Assembly: GCF_007992215.1 (NCBI RefSeq)
Contig: NZ_BJZV01000001.1
Coordinates: forward strand, 62,001 to 126,000
DNA length: 64,000 nucleotides
Direction of reading: 5' to 3'
DNA from: Methylobacterium gnaphalii
Lineage (GTDB): Bacteria > Pseudomonadota > Alphaproteobacteria > Rhizobiales > Beijerinckiaceae
Positions 57,438-64,000 of the stretch are shown piece by piece (positions within the stretch are counted from its first letter, which is position 1; the number at the start of each line of letters is the position of its first letter). The notes beneath the pieces are model-generated. The model did not search any database, was not told the origin of the DNA, and saw only the letters and a program-made list of their open reading frames with translations. Position numbers and translations under genes: made by a program.

Positions 57438-58505
57438 TCACGCGGCTCGCTTGCGCAGGCGAAGCACGAAACCGATGACTTCGGCAACCGCCCGGTAATG
57501 CTCGGCCGGGATCTCGTCGTCGATCTCGACGGTGGCGTGCAGCGCGCGGGCGAGGGGCGGGTTCTCGATCACCGGAACGCCGGCATCCGTCGCCACCGAG
57601 CGGATGCGGAAGGCCAGCGAGTCGACGCCCTTGGCGACGCAGATCGGCGCGCCCATGCCCGGCTCGTAGCGGAGTGCCACCGCGAAGTGGGTCGGGTTGG
57701 TGACGACCACGGTGGCGGTGGGGACGGCCGCCATCATCCGCTTCTTGACCCGCGCATGCATGAGCTGCTTGCGCTTGCCCTTCACCTCGGGGTTGCCCTC
57801 GCTCTCCTTGTGCTCCTGCTTCAGCTCTTCCTTCGACATGCGAAGGCGGTTGCGCCAGCGATGGCGCTGGTAGAGCGCGTCGCCGAGCGCGATCACAACA
57901 TAGGCCGCGAGCACGCCGCCCATCATCTTGAGCGAGAGCGAGAGCACCGCCCGCAGGGCCGAGCCCGGATCGAGCTGGGCGAAGGCTTCGAGCCGGTCAC
58001 GCTCGCCCCACAGGATCGTGCCCGCGACGGTCCCGACGACAACGAGCTTGGCGAGTCCCTTGCCGAACTGGAACAGCGCCTCGACGCCGAGCAGCCGCTT
58101 CATCCCGGACATCGGCGAGACGCGCTCGAATTTCGGTATCAGACTCTGGGCCGTGAAGACCGGCTTGTGCTGGATCATGCCGGCCGCCAGGGCCGCGGCG
58201 CCAACCATGCCCGCAGGGATCGCGACGGCCTGCAGAAAGATGATCAGCACGCGGCTGGCGAGTCCCGCATAGGCCTGCGGGTCCGAGGGGATCGCGTGCG
58301 CATGCGCCAGGAATGCACGGATGTCGGTCATCAGCTTGGTCGCGACCGGCCCGGCCGCGAGCATCAGCGCGAGCGTGAAGGCGCCGAGCATGAAGAAGGT
58401 GTTGATCTCGACCGAGTTCGCGACATTGCCCTGCTCGATCGCCCGATCGATGCGCCGCTGTGTCGGTTCTTCGGTTTTGTCTTCCTGCTCCGCGCCCTCG
58501 GCCAT
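57438..58505 (-). CDS. flhB: Flagellar export apparatus protein FlhB
   Basis: Inner-membrane component and substrate-specificity switch of the flagellar type III export gate. The 355-residue protein starts EQEDKTEEPTQRRIDRAIEQ, has about four membrane segments up to residue 210 and the cytoplasmic domain with the self-cleaving NPTH motif (Asn270-Pro271-Thr-His). Length and motif position match the family. It is the last flagellar gene of a minus-strand run flgB-flgC-fliE-fliQ-fliR-flhB, with 26 bases between fliR and flhB. Confidence 0.96.
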   Translation of the reverse strand: MAEGAEQEDKTEEPTQRRIDRAIEQGNVANSVEINTFFMLGAFTLALMLAAGPVATKLMTDIRAFLAHAHAIPSDPQAYAGLASRVLIIFLQAVAIPAGMVGAAALAAGMIQHKPVFTAQSLIPKFERVSPMSGMKRLLGVEALFQFGKGLAKLVVVGTVAGTILWGERDRLEAFAQLDPGSALRAVLSLSLKMMGGVLAAYVVIALGDALYQRHRWRNRLRMSKEELKQEHKESEGNPEVKGKRKQLMHARVKKRMMAAVPTATVVVTNPTHFAVALRYEPGMGAPICVAKGVDSLAFRIRSVATDAGVPVIENPPLARALHATVEIDDEIPAEHYRAVAEVIGFVLRLRKRAA

Positions 58506-58531
58506 GGCCTAGAAGCCTCCCGCGATGCGGC

Positions 58532-59296
58532 TCAACGGCCGATGAAATCCGCGAGAAACCGGCTGAGATCGTCCAGGAAGACGCCCATCACCACGCCGAG
58601 CGCCGCGACCAGGATCAGCATGCCGATCAGGATCGAAGCCGGCACCGCGACGAAAAAGACCTGCAATTGCGGCATCAGCCGTGACAGCACGCCGAGCCCG
58701 AGGTTGAATAGGATGCCGAAGGCGATGAACGGCGCGGAAATCCGGATCGCCAGCGTGAAGCCTCGTGCGATCGCGGTGATCGCGAGCTGTGCCGCATCGC
58801 CCATGCTCGGAAGCGCATTCGGCGGCAGCACCGCGTAGCTGTGCCCGATCGCGTCGAGCGCCAGATGGTGCAGGTCGGTCGCCAGGATCAGCGTGATGCC
58901 GAGCAGCGACAGGAAGTTGCCCAGCGTCACCTGCTGCGAGGCCGTCATCGGATCGACGGTCATGGCGTAGGACAGGCCGAGCGACTGCGAGATCACCACG
59001 CCCGCCGTCTGCAGCGCCGCCAGCACCATACGCACGGTCAGCCCGAGCACCATCCCGACCAGGATTTCGCCGATCAGCACGCCGATCAGTGCCGGCCCGG
59101 CCAGCGTGCCGTTCGTCGCCGGAAGCAGCGGGCGCACGGTGGGAAACAGAACGAGCGTCACCAGCAGCGCGAGGGAGAGCCGCATCCGCGCCGAGATGTT
59201 CTGCTCGCCGAGGCCGGGCATCAGCATCATCAGCACGCCGACGCGCGCGAAGGTCAGCAGGAAGGCCGCCGCGATGCCGGGCAGGAGCAGGTTCAT
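58532..59296 (-). CDS. fliR: Flagellar export apparatus protein FliR
   Basis: Part of the FliPQR export gate in the flagellar basal body. The 254-residue hydrophobic protein has about six membrane segments and family motifs such as ARVGVLMMLMPGLGEQNISA, MRLSLALLVTLVLFPTV and SQSLGLSYAMTVDPMTASQ. It lies 24 bases after fliQ on the same strand. Confidence 0.94.
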   Translation of the reverse strand: MNLLLPGIAAAFLLTFARVGVLMMLMPGLGEQNISARMRLSLALLVTLVLFPTVRPLLPATNGTLAGPALIGVLIGEILVGMVLGLTVRMVLAALQTAGVVISQSLGLSYAMTVDPMTASQQVTLGNFLSLLGITLILATDLHHLALDAIGHSYAVLPPNALPSMGDAAQLAITAIARGFTLAIRISAPFIAFGILFNLGLGVLSRLMPQLQVFFVAVPASILIGMLILVAALGVVMGVFLDDLSRFLADFIGR

Positions 59297-59320
59297 GGCC
59301 CGTCATAGCAGAACGCTCCC

Positions 59321-59587
59321 TCAGCCGCCCGAGGCGATGCGCTCGGCGATGCGGGTCATGTAGCCGCCCAGCGCGTCGCCCATGAACGGCAGCATCAGGA
59401 GCAGCGTGCCGAACACCGCGACGATCTTCGGCACGTAGATCAGGGTCTGCTCCTGGATCTGGGTGAGCGCCTGGAACAGCGAGACCGCGAGGCCGACGAT
59501 CAGCGCGACGATCATCAGAGGACCCGCCACCTTGAGGAAGGTGAAGATCCCGTCGCGGGCGATGTCGAGGATGGCGAGGCCGGTCAT
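59321..59587 (-). CDS. fliQ: Flagellar export apparatus protein FliQ
   Basis: An 88-residue export-gate subunit with two membrane helices joined by a short loop. LFQALTQIQEQTLIYVPKIV is the family signature. Its length is typical (about 88-90). It sits between fliE and fliR. Confidence 0.95.
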   Translation of the reverse strand: MTGLAILDIARDGIFTFLKVAGPLMIVALIVGLAVSLFQALTQIQEQTLIYVPKIVAVFGTLLLMLPFMGDALGGYMTRIAERIASGG

Positions 59588-59617
59588 TTTTCGGGGTTTT
59601 CTCGCGGTGAAGCTTTG

Positions 59618-59642
59618 TCCCTCCCTGGAGCGCGGGGAGGGA
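59618..59642. repeat. Hairpin in the fliE-fliQ gap
   Basis: TCCCTCCC (59618-59625) pairs perfectly with GGGAGGGA (59635-59642) around a 9-base loop, inside the 65-base gap between fliE and fliQ. In the operon message it could reduce read-through or stabilise the upstream part. Confidence 0.5.
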
Positions 59643-59652
59643 TCGAGAGCCG

Positions 59653-59967
59653 CTAGATCGGCATCTTCATGATGTCTTCGTAAGCCGAGATCACGCGGTC
59701 GCGCACGGCAACGAGGGTCTGCAGGGCAGTCTCGCTCTCGGCGACCGCGGTGACGACGTCGATGACGTTGGCCTTGCCGCTCGCCGCCGACAGGGTCTGC
59801 GCGTCGGCCTTGGCGCCGGTCTGCGCCACCGAGTCGAGCGCCTGGGTGAGCAGCGAGCCGAAGCCGTTGCCGGCTCCCGAGGTCTGCAGGGGCTTCGGAG
59901 CCGCGCTCGGGCGGCCGATCGACTGGGCCGCAGCGTAGGCGCCGGCGGCGAAAGAGGAGGTGGCCAT
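59653..59967 (-). CDS. fliE: Flagellar hook-basal body protein FliE
   Basis: A 104-residue component that joins the MS ring to the proximal rod. The C-terminal half holds the FliE helices (DVVTAVAESETALQTLVAVR, ISAYEDIMKMPI). The N-terminal half is Ala/Ser-rich. It starts 5 bases after the flgC stop, so translation is probably coupled. Confidence 0.94.
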   Translation of the reverse strand: MATSSFAAGAYAAAQSIGRPSAAPKPLQTSGAGNGFGSLLTQALDSVAQTGAKADAQTLSAASGKANVIDVVTAVAESETALQTLVAVRDRVISAYEDIMKMPI

Positions 59968-59972
59968 GACGG

Positions 59973-60383
59973 TCAGGCCTTCAGGATCTCGAGGGTCTTG
60001 GAAATCATTCGCCGGGTGGCGGTGACCATGTTGAGGTTGGCCTCGTAGGAGCGCTGGGCCTCGCGCATGTCCATGTTCTCGATCAGCCCGTTGACGTTGG
60101 GCAGCGAGATCTCGCCCCGCTCGTTGGCCGCCGGGTTGCCGGGATCGTACTTGGTGCGGAACGGCGCCTGGTCGCGCCGGACCCGGCCGGTATCGACGAT
60201 CGTCGCGCCGAGCTCGCTATCGAAGCGGCTGGTGAGGGTCGGGATCTTGCGGCGATAGGGCTCGCCGCCGGCAGTCTTGGCCGCGGAATCCGCGTTGGCG
60301 ATGTTCTCGGCGATGATCCGCATGCGGCCGGACTGGGCCTTGAGCCCCGAGGCGGCGATGCCGAGTGATTTGAGAAAGTCCAT
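59973..60383 (-). CDS. flgC: Flagellar basal-body rod protein FlgC
   Basis: A 136-residue proximal rod protein. The N-terminal rod signature (SGLKAQSGRMRIIAENIANA) and the C-terminal coiled segment (MREAQRSYEANLNMVTATRR) are intact, and the length is typical. It follows flgB after 21 bases. Confidence 0.96.
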   Translation of the reverse strand: MDFLKSLGIAASGLKAQSGRMRIIAENIANADSAAKTAGGEPYRRKIPTLTSRFDSELGATIVDTGRVRRDQAPFRTKYDPGNPAANERGEISLPNVNGLIENMDMREAQRSYEANLNMVTATRRMISKTLEILKA

Positions 60384-60404
60384 GGCAGGCTCCGCTCAAG
60401 GGTC

Positions 60405-60827
60405 TCAGCGCTTGCCGACGGCGATCTTCAGAGCGTCGAGGCTCTTCTGATAGAGCGAGGCGACCATCTGGTAGTCGCTCTGGTTCTCGCCGGCCTTCAT
60501 CATCTCCTCTTCGAGGTTGACGCCGTTGCCGCTCGGGCGGACCTCGAACCCCTTGAAGCGCTTGGGATCCGCGTTCGGGCCATCGGCCGAGGCAAGGCCG
60601 ATATGGCCGGCATTGGTGCGGGCGAGGCCGTCGCCGCCGACGACCGAGGCCTGCGGAGCGGCCAGGCCGCTCGGGCCAGAGCCCCTGTTGATCTCGGCGA
60701 GATCGCGCGGGCGGAAATGCGGCATGTCGGCATTGGCGACGTTCTCGGCGAGCAGCCCCTGGCGGGCCTGATGCCATTGCATCTTGTTGCGCAGCATCCC
60801 GAGGATGGGCAGATCGGTGAGCGACAT
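60405..60827 (-). CDS. flgB: Flagellar basal-body rod protein FlgB
   Basis: A 140-residue rod protein and the first gene of the flgBC-fliEQR-flhB run. It has the rod motif KMQWHQARQGLLAENVANAD followed by PHFRPRDL, and a C-terminal helix with YQMVASLYQKSLDALKIAVG. Upstream lie an 8-bp hairpin and a perfect CtrA box shared with the divergent fliO-fliP unit, so cell-cycle control of this operon is likely. Confidence 0.95.
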   Translation of the reverse strand: MSLTDLPILGMLRNKMQWHQARQGLLAENVANADMPHFRPRDLAEINRGSGPSGLAAPQASVVGGDGLARTNAGHIGLASADGPNADPKRFKGFEVRPSGNGVNLEEEMMKAGENQSDYQMVASLYQKSLDALKIAVGKR

Positions 60828-60866
60828 GGCGCGGCGCGTCTCCTCGCCTCAGCCGCGAGCGGGATG

Positions 60867-60885
60867 CTCGGCAACGTTTGCCGAG
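60867..60885. promoter_or_regulatory. 8-bp inverted repeat upstream of flgB
   Basis: CTCGGCAA-CGT-TTGCCGAG is a perfect inverted repeat, centred about 49 bases before the flgB start codon. It may be an operator or a leader hairpin. Confidence 0.45.
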
Positions 60886-60924
60886 TGACGCGCTCCGGGT
60901 GGGCAAAAACTGCCGCGTCCATGG

Positions 60925-60939
60925 TTAACAGGCCGTTAA
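60925..60939. promoter_or_regulatory. CtrA binding box
   Basis: TTAA-CAGGCCG-TTAA is an exact match to the TTAA-N7-TTAA site of the cell-cycle regulator CtrA known from Caulobacter and relatives. It lies about 98 bases before flgB and 194 before fliO. In GC-rich DNA like this a chance match is unlikely. Confidence 0.7.
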
Positions 60940-61027
60940 GTCGCCCAGCCTCAGCGTAAACAGACCGGTCTCCGGCGGAGCATCTGCCGCTACGGACTGA
61001 GGAATCTCCGATCCGCGTTCGAAGCTG

Positions 61028-61042
61028 TTAACGAAGTTTTCA
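61028..61042. promoter_or_regulatory. Weaker CtrA-like box
   Basis: TTAA-CGAAGTT-TTCA matches seven of eight CtrA half-site bases. It lies about 90 bases before fliO. Confidence 0.4.
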
Positions 61043-61132
61043 CCTTTGTTGCCCGCTGCCGGGCCGAACGCGATAATCTCAGCCGGCGTCGCAGGCCCGG
61101 CCGGCTGGCCCGGACAACGAGAGTGTCCCGTC

Positions 61133-62341
61133 TTGCCAGAGTTCTTCAGTTCAGACGGACCCTACTACTTGCAGTTCCTGGTCATCTTCCTCGTCATCCT
61201 CATCCTGCTGATGGGGGCCGTGCTGCTGTTCCGGCGCATCGCGGGCCGGGGAGTATCGATGGCCACGCGCACGACGCACCGGTCGCGCCAGCCGCGGCTC
61301 GGCATCGTCGACATCTACGAGCTCGACCGGCAGCGCCAGCTCATCCTGCTGCGCCGGGACAACGTGGAGCACCTGCTGCTCGTTGGCGGCCCCAACGATG
61401 TCGTGGTCGAGCGCAACGTGATCCGGGGCGCCGGCGCTCGCCTGCCGGCCGACACCGTGCTGCGTCCCGAGCCGGCCTCCGACATGTTGCCGGAGCAGGG
61501 CCGGGCGGATGAGGGGCCCTCGCTCGGCGCGCCGCCCTTCGAGATGCCGCTGGTGGTGCCGCCGCCGAAACCGGGTACGAACGGGCACGAGCCGGCGTCC
61601 ACGGGCCGCGCGCCGCCGCTCGATCCTGCCTTGTTCGAGCCGGAGGTGCCTCCAGCGGACCGGCCCGCCGCCGAACCGATGAAGCCGCGGATCGGCATGT
61701 CTCAGGTCGGCCGCATCCTGCGCCGCGCGACGCCGTCCTTCGCGGATCTCCGCTCGGACGAAGCCCCGGAGCGCAGCCGGGCCGAACCGTCGGCCGAGTC
61801 CGGCGACGCACCGCTCTTCGTCCCGCCATCCCTGATGTCGTCCGGCTCGCCGCGGCCGCTCGACCCGGCCGCCCTGTCGGACATGGCGCGTCAGCTCGAG
61901 ACGGCCCTGCGCCGGCAATCCTCGGCCGTCACCCCGCCACCTGGTTCTCCTCAGTCGCCGGCCGAGCCGGAGGAGCCTGCAGCGGCTCCCCCGCCGCCTC
62001 CGCCCGCACCGACACATCCGGCTCCCGAGCCGGTCATTGCCCAGGCCACCGCTCGGCCGAACCCGTCCTTCATGCTGGGACGCGCCAACCCAGTGCCGCA
62101 GACCGCTCCGCCGGCGCCTCCTCCGCCCACCCCCGAACCGGCGGCTGCGCCAAAGCTCGATACCGTCGCGGCGGCGATGGCCACGCCGCTTCCGGCTGCG
62201 CCGCCTGTCGAAGAGCCTGCTCCGCCGGCAACGCCCGAGACGAAGCCCGCTCAGCCGGGAGGTGGCTCCCCCTTCACCGTCGAGGAGATCGAGACGGAGT
62301 TCGCCCGGCTGCTCGGCCGGCCCCTCGACCGCAAGACCTGA
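61133..62341 (+). CDS. fliO: FliO-like flagellar biosynthesis protein with long Pro-rich tail
   Basis: FliO helps assemble the FliP export-gate ring. One membrane helix (QFLVIFLVILILLMGAVLLF, about residues 13-32) is followed by the FliO domain (LGIVDIYELDRQRQLILLRR, LLVGGPNDVVVERNV). After about residue 110 comes an unusually long, disordered-looking tail rich in Pro, Ala and Glu up to residue 402, ending in a short conserved-looking helix FTVEEIETEFARLLGR. Typical FliO has 100-150 residues. TTG 61133 is the chosen start; the ORF runs back to 61046. fliP follows after 77 bases. Confidence 0.82.
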   Translation: MPEFFSSDGPYYLQFLVIFLVILILLMGAVLLFRRIAGRGVSMATRTTHRSRQPRLGIVDIYELDRQRQLILLRRDNVEHLLLVGGPNDVVVERNVIRGAGARLPADTVLRPEPASDMLPEQGRADEGPSLGAPPFEMPLVVPPPKPGTNGHEPASTGRAPPLDPALFEPEVPPADRPAAEPMKPRIGMSQVGRILRRATPSFADLRSDEAPERSRAEPSAESGDAPLFVPPSLMSSGSPRPLDPAALSDMARQLETALRRQSSAVTPPPGSPQSPAEPEEPAAAPPPPPPAPTHPAPEPVIAQATARPNPSFMLGRANPVPQTAPPAPPPPTPEPAAAPKLDTVAAAMATPLPAAPPVEEPAPPATPETKPAQPGGGSPFTVEEIETEFARLLGRPLDRKT

Positions 62342-62418
62342 CCGGCCTGCAGATCGTCGACGAGCGTGGCCGCGCGTCGCTTGTGCGCGGCGTCCTCGCG
62401 ACGCAGGTTGCCCGCGCG

Positions 62419-63162
62419 ATGCGACCCTCGAACAGAGCCCTCATCCCCAGCCTCATCGGCCTCGCGCTCATCTCCTTGAGCGCCGGTGCCGCGCATGCGC
62501 AGAGCGTGAGCGTCGATCTCGGGACCGGCGGCGTCACCGAACGCGCCCTGCAACTCGTCGCGCTGATCACCGTCCTGGCGCTGGCGCCCTCCGTGCTGGT
62601 GATGGCGACCTCGTTCACGCGGATTGTGGTGGTGCTCTCGATCCTGCGCTCGGCGCTCGGCACGCAGACTGCGCCGCCGAATGCCGTGATCGTCAGCCTC
62701 GCCCTGTTCCTCACCGCCTTCGTCATGGCGCCGGTGGGCAAGGAGGCCTACCGCAACGGCATCGAGCCGCTGGTGGCCGGCCAGATCACGCAGGCCGTCG
62801 CCTTCGAGCGCGCCTCGGCGCCGTTCAAGACCTTCATGCTCAAGAACGTGCGCGAGAAGGATCTCAAGCTGTTCCTCGACATGGCGAAGGTGCCGGTTCC
62901 CGCCGGTCCCGAGGCGGTGGGACTGGAGGTGGTGACGCCCGCCTTCATGATCTCCGAGCTGCGCCGCGCCTTCGAGATCGGCTTCCTGCTCTTCATCCCC
63001 TTCCTCATCATCGACCTGGTGGTGGCCTCGATCCTGATGGCGGTGGGCATGATGATGGTACCACCGGCCACCGTGGCCCTGCCGTTCAAGCTGATCTTCT
63101 TCGTGCTTGTCGACGGCTGGACGCTGGTGGCCGGCTCGCTGGTGCAGAGCTACGGCGGTTAG
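62419..63162 (+). CDS. fliP: Flagellar export apparatus protein FliP
   Basis: Core of the export gate. The 247-residue protein starts with a cleavable signal peptide (MRPSNRALIPSLIGLALISL, cleavage near AHAQS) and has four membrane segments. Signatures: SFTRIVVVLSILRSALGTQ, TPAFMISELRRAFEIGFLLF and DLVVASILMAVGMMMVPP. ATG 62419 gives the usual length; a GTG at 62383 is an alternative. It overlaps the convergent nitronate monooxygenase gene by 4 bases. Confidence 0.95.
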   Translation: MRPSNRALIPSLIGLALISLSAGAAHAQSVSVDLGTGGVTERALQLVALITVLALAPSVLVMATSFTRIVVVLSILRSALGTQTAPPNAVIVSLALFLTAFVMAPVGKEAYRNGIEPLVAGQITQAVAFERASAPFKTFMLKNVREKDLKLFLDMAKVPVPAGPEAVGLEVVTPAFMISELRRAFEIGFLLFIPFLIIDLVVASILMAVGMMMVPPATVALPFKLIFFVLVDGWTLVAGSLVQSYGG

Positions 63163-64000
63163 CGACCGCCGATTTCCGACAGGCGCCGCGCGCCTTCCTT
63201 GGCGAGGAGTCGGGTCAGTTCGGCGGCGCCGAGATCACGGGCGAGCGGGGCGGCCTGTCCCGACCAGAGCGGCGAGAAGCTACCCTCATTGCGAGCCTCC
63301 GCCGACGCCCGCAGGGGCTGCAGCGCGACGGCGGCGTTCGGGAAGGCGGGGGCGTCGGCCGAGAGCGGACCGAGTTCGCGCATCGCCCGGTTCAGCAGGC
63401 CGCGCGCCGGACGGCCGGTGAAGACGTTGGTCACGGCCGTGTCTTCGTCGCGGGCGGCGCGTAAAGCCTCCAGATGGGGCGCGGAGATGCCGGCTTCGGG
63501 GCAGCGCAGATAGGCGGTCCCGATCTGCACGGCCGATGCCCCCAGCGCGAAGGCCGCCGCGATGCCGCGCCCGTCCGCGATGCCGCCGGCGGCGATGACC
63601 GGGACGCGCACGGCGTCGACAACCTGCGGCAGCAGGGCGAAGAGGCCGGGATGCGCGGCGAGCTCGCCGGGAAGGAAGATGCCGCGGTGTCCGCCGGCCT
63701 CGGCACCCTGCGCGATCACCGCATCGACGCCGCGCTCGGCAAGCCAACGGGCCTCCGCAACCGTCGTCGCTGAGGCGAAAACCAGGCTGCCGGCGGCGCG
63801 CACGCGGGCGAGCAGCGCCTTATACGGCAGGCCGAAATGGAAGCTGACCACCTTCGGCCGCAGTTCCTCGACGAGCGCGCACGCCGTCGCGTCGAACGGC
63901 GCGCGCTTGGCCATGGGGGCCGAGCTGGCTGGGTCGATGCCGTGCTCGCGATAATAGGGTTCGAGCCGCGCGAGCCAGCGCGCCTCTGCCGCCTCGTCCT
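63159..64000 (-). CDS. Nitronate monooxygenase (3' part; start beyond window)
   Basis: An FMN-dependent enzyme that oxidises nitronates, or a related NMO-like reductase. The visible 280 codons contain the TIM-barrel parts: VVSFHFGLPYKALLARVRAA, the catalytic-site AVIAQGAEAGGHRGIFL, PVIAAGGIADGRGIAAAFAL and GASAVQIGTAYLRCPEAG for FMN phosphate binding. The frame stays open and family-like (ARLEPYYREHG) to the window edge, so the N-terminus lies beyond 64000. An internal ATG at 63914 is not the start. Confidence 0.9.
   Translation of the reverse strand, partial: DEAAEARWLARLEPYYREHGIDPASSAPMAKRAPFDATACALVEELRPKVVSFHFGLPYKALLARVRAAGSLVFASATTVAEARWLAERGVDAVIAQGAEAGGHRGIFLPGELAAHPGLFALLPQVVDAVRVPVIAAGGIADGRGIAAAFALGASAVQIGTAYLRCPEAGISAPHLEALRAARDEDTAVTNVFTGRPARGLLNRAMRELGPLSADAPAFPNAAVALQPLRASAEARNEGSFSPLWSGQAAPLARDLGAAELTRLLAKEGARRLSEIGGR

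Larger units (their letters stand above)
60828..61132. other. Divergent control region of the flagellar units
   Basis: 305 bases between flgB and fliO without a credible gene. It holds the hairpin at 60867-60885, the CtrA box at 60925-60939 and a weaker box at 61028-61042. Confidence 0.6.

Noticed and set aside
54687-58838. A 1383-codon open frame on the plus strand
   Set aside because: It is antisense to cckA and flhB, both with full motif sets. Long antisense frames are common at this GC content, and its translation is Arg/Gly/His-rich without any domain.

Overview
The window looks like core chromosome of a GC-rich alphaproteobacterium, most likely a Methylobacterium or Methylorubrum species. 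The reasons are the very high GC content, many GTG/TTG starts, the Rhizobiales-type set and order of housekeeping genes (dapB-gpmA-alkB, glnD next to grpE, cckA next to flagellar genes), an EcfG-type stress promoter and a CtrA box. I infer the genus; no marker gene proves it. I see no phage, insertion sequence, CRISPR array, rRNA or tRNA, and base composition is even throughout, so there is no obvious island.

Layout. 1-6.9 kb: the 5' end of an exported protein, an L,D-transpeptidase, zwf, a PAS/HisKA_2 sensor protein behind a stress-type promoter, sufE, hisN and a small unknown gene. 7-13 kb: scoA/scoB split by a repeat element, then an AsmA-like protein and a DsbD/ScsB-type reductase. 13-21 kb: a metallo-beta-lactamase-fold hydrolase, a YafK-type transpeptidase, glyS (without glyQ), a DUF1007/NicO metal-export pair, an unknown protein and a histidine phosphatase. 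21-31 kb: pbpC with a very large alpha-2-macroglobulin, divergent from a peptidoglycan-binding protein whose trypsin-like domain has lost its catalytic His and Asp, then an SDR. 31-38 kb: grpE, glnD and an ssu-type sulfonate ABC transporter with a Cys-rich exported ORF antisense between ssuC and ssuB. 38-46 kb: osmC-like gene, exported unknown protein, alkB, gpmA, dapB, kup and ispG. 46-54.6 kb: patatin, ECF sigma and anti-sigma pair, cardiolipin synthase, EEP-family hydrolase, enoyl-CoA hydratase, nitroreductase and acyl-CoA synthetase. 54.6-64 kb: cckA, flhB-fliR-fliQ-fliE-flgC-flgB, divergent fliO-fliP, and a nitronate monooxygenase that runs off the end.

Themes. Cell-envelope upkeep dominates: two L,D-transpeptidases, PBP1C with macroglobulin, AsmA, DsbD and cardiolipin synthase. 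Regulation ties in: CckA feeds CtrA in this bacterial class, and a perfect CtrA box lies between the flgB and fliO units. The most unusual observations are the EcfG-type promoter before a HisKA_2 protein with a degenerate ATP site, the pseudo-protease opposite the macroglobulin gene, an apparent CTG start for alkB with a good ribosome binding site, and a probable heat-shock promoter for grpE. I do not see a complete undescribed multi-gene system.
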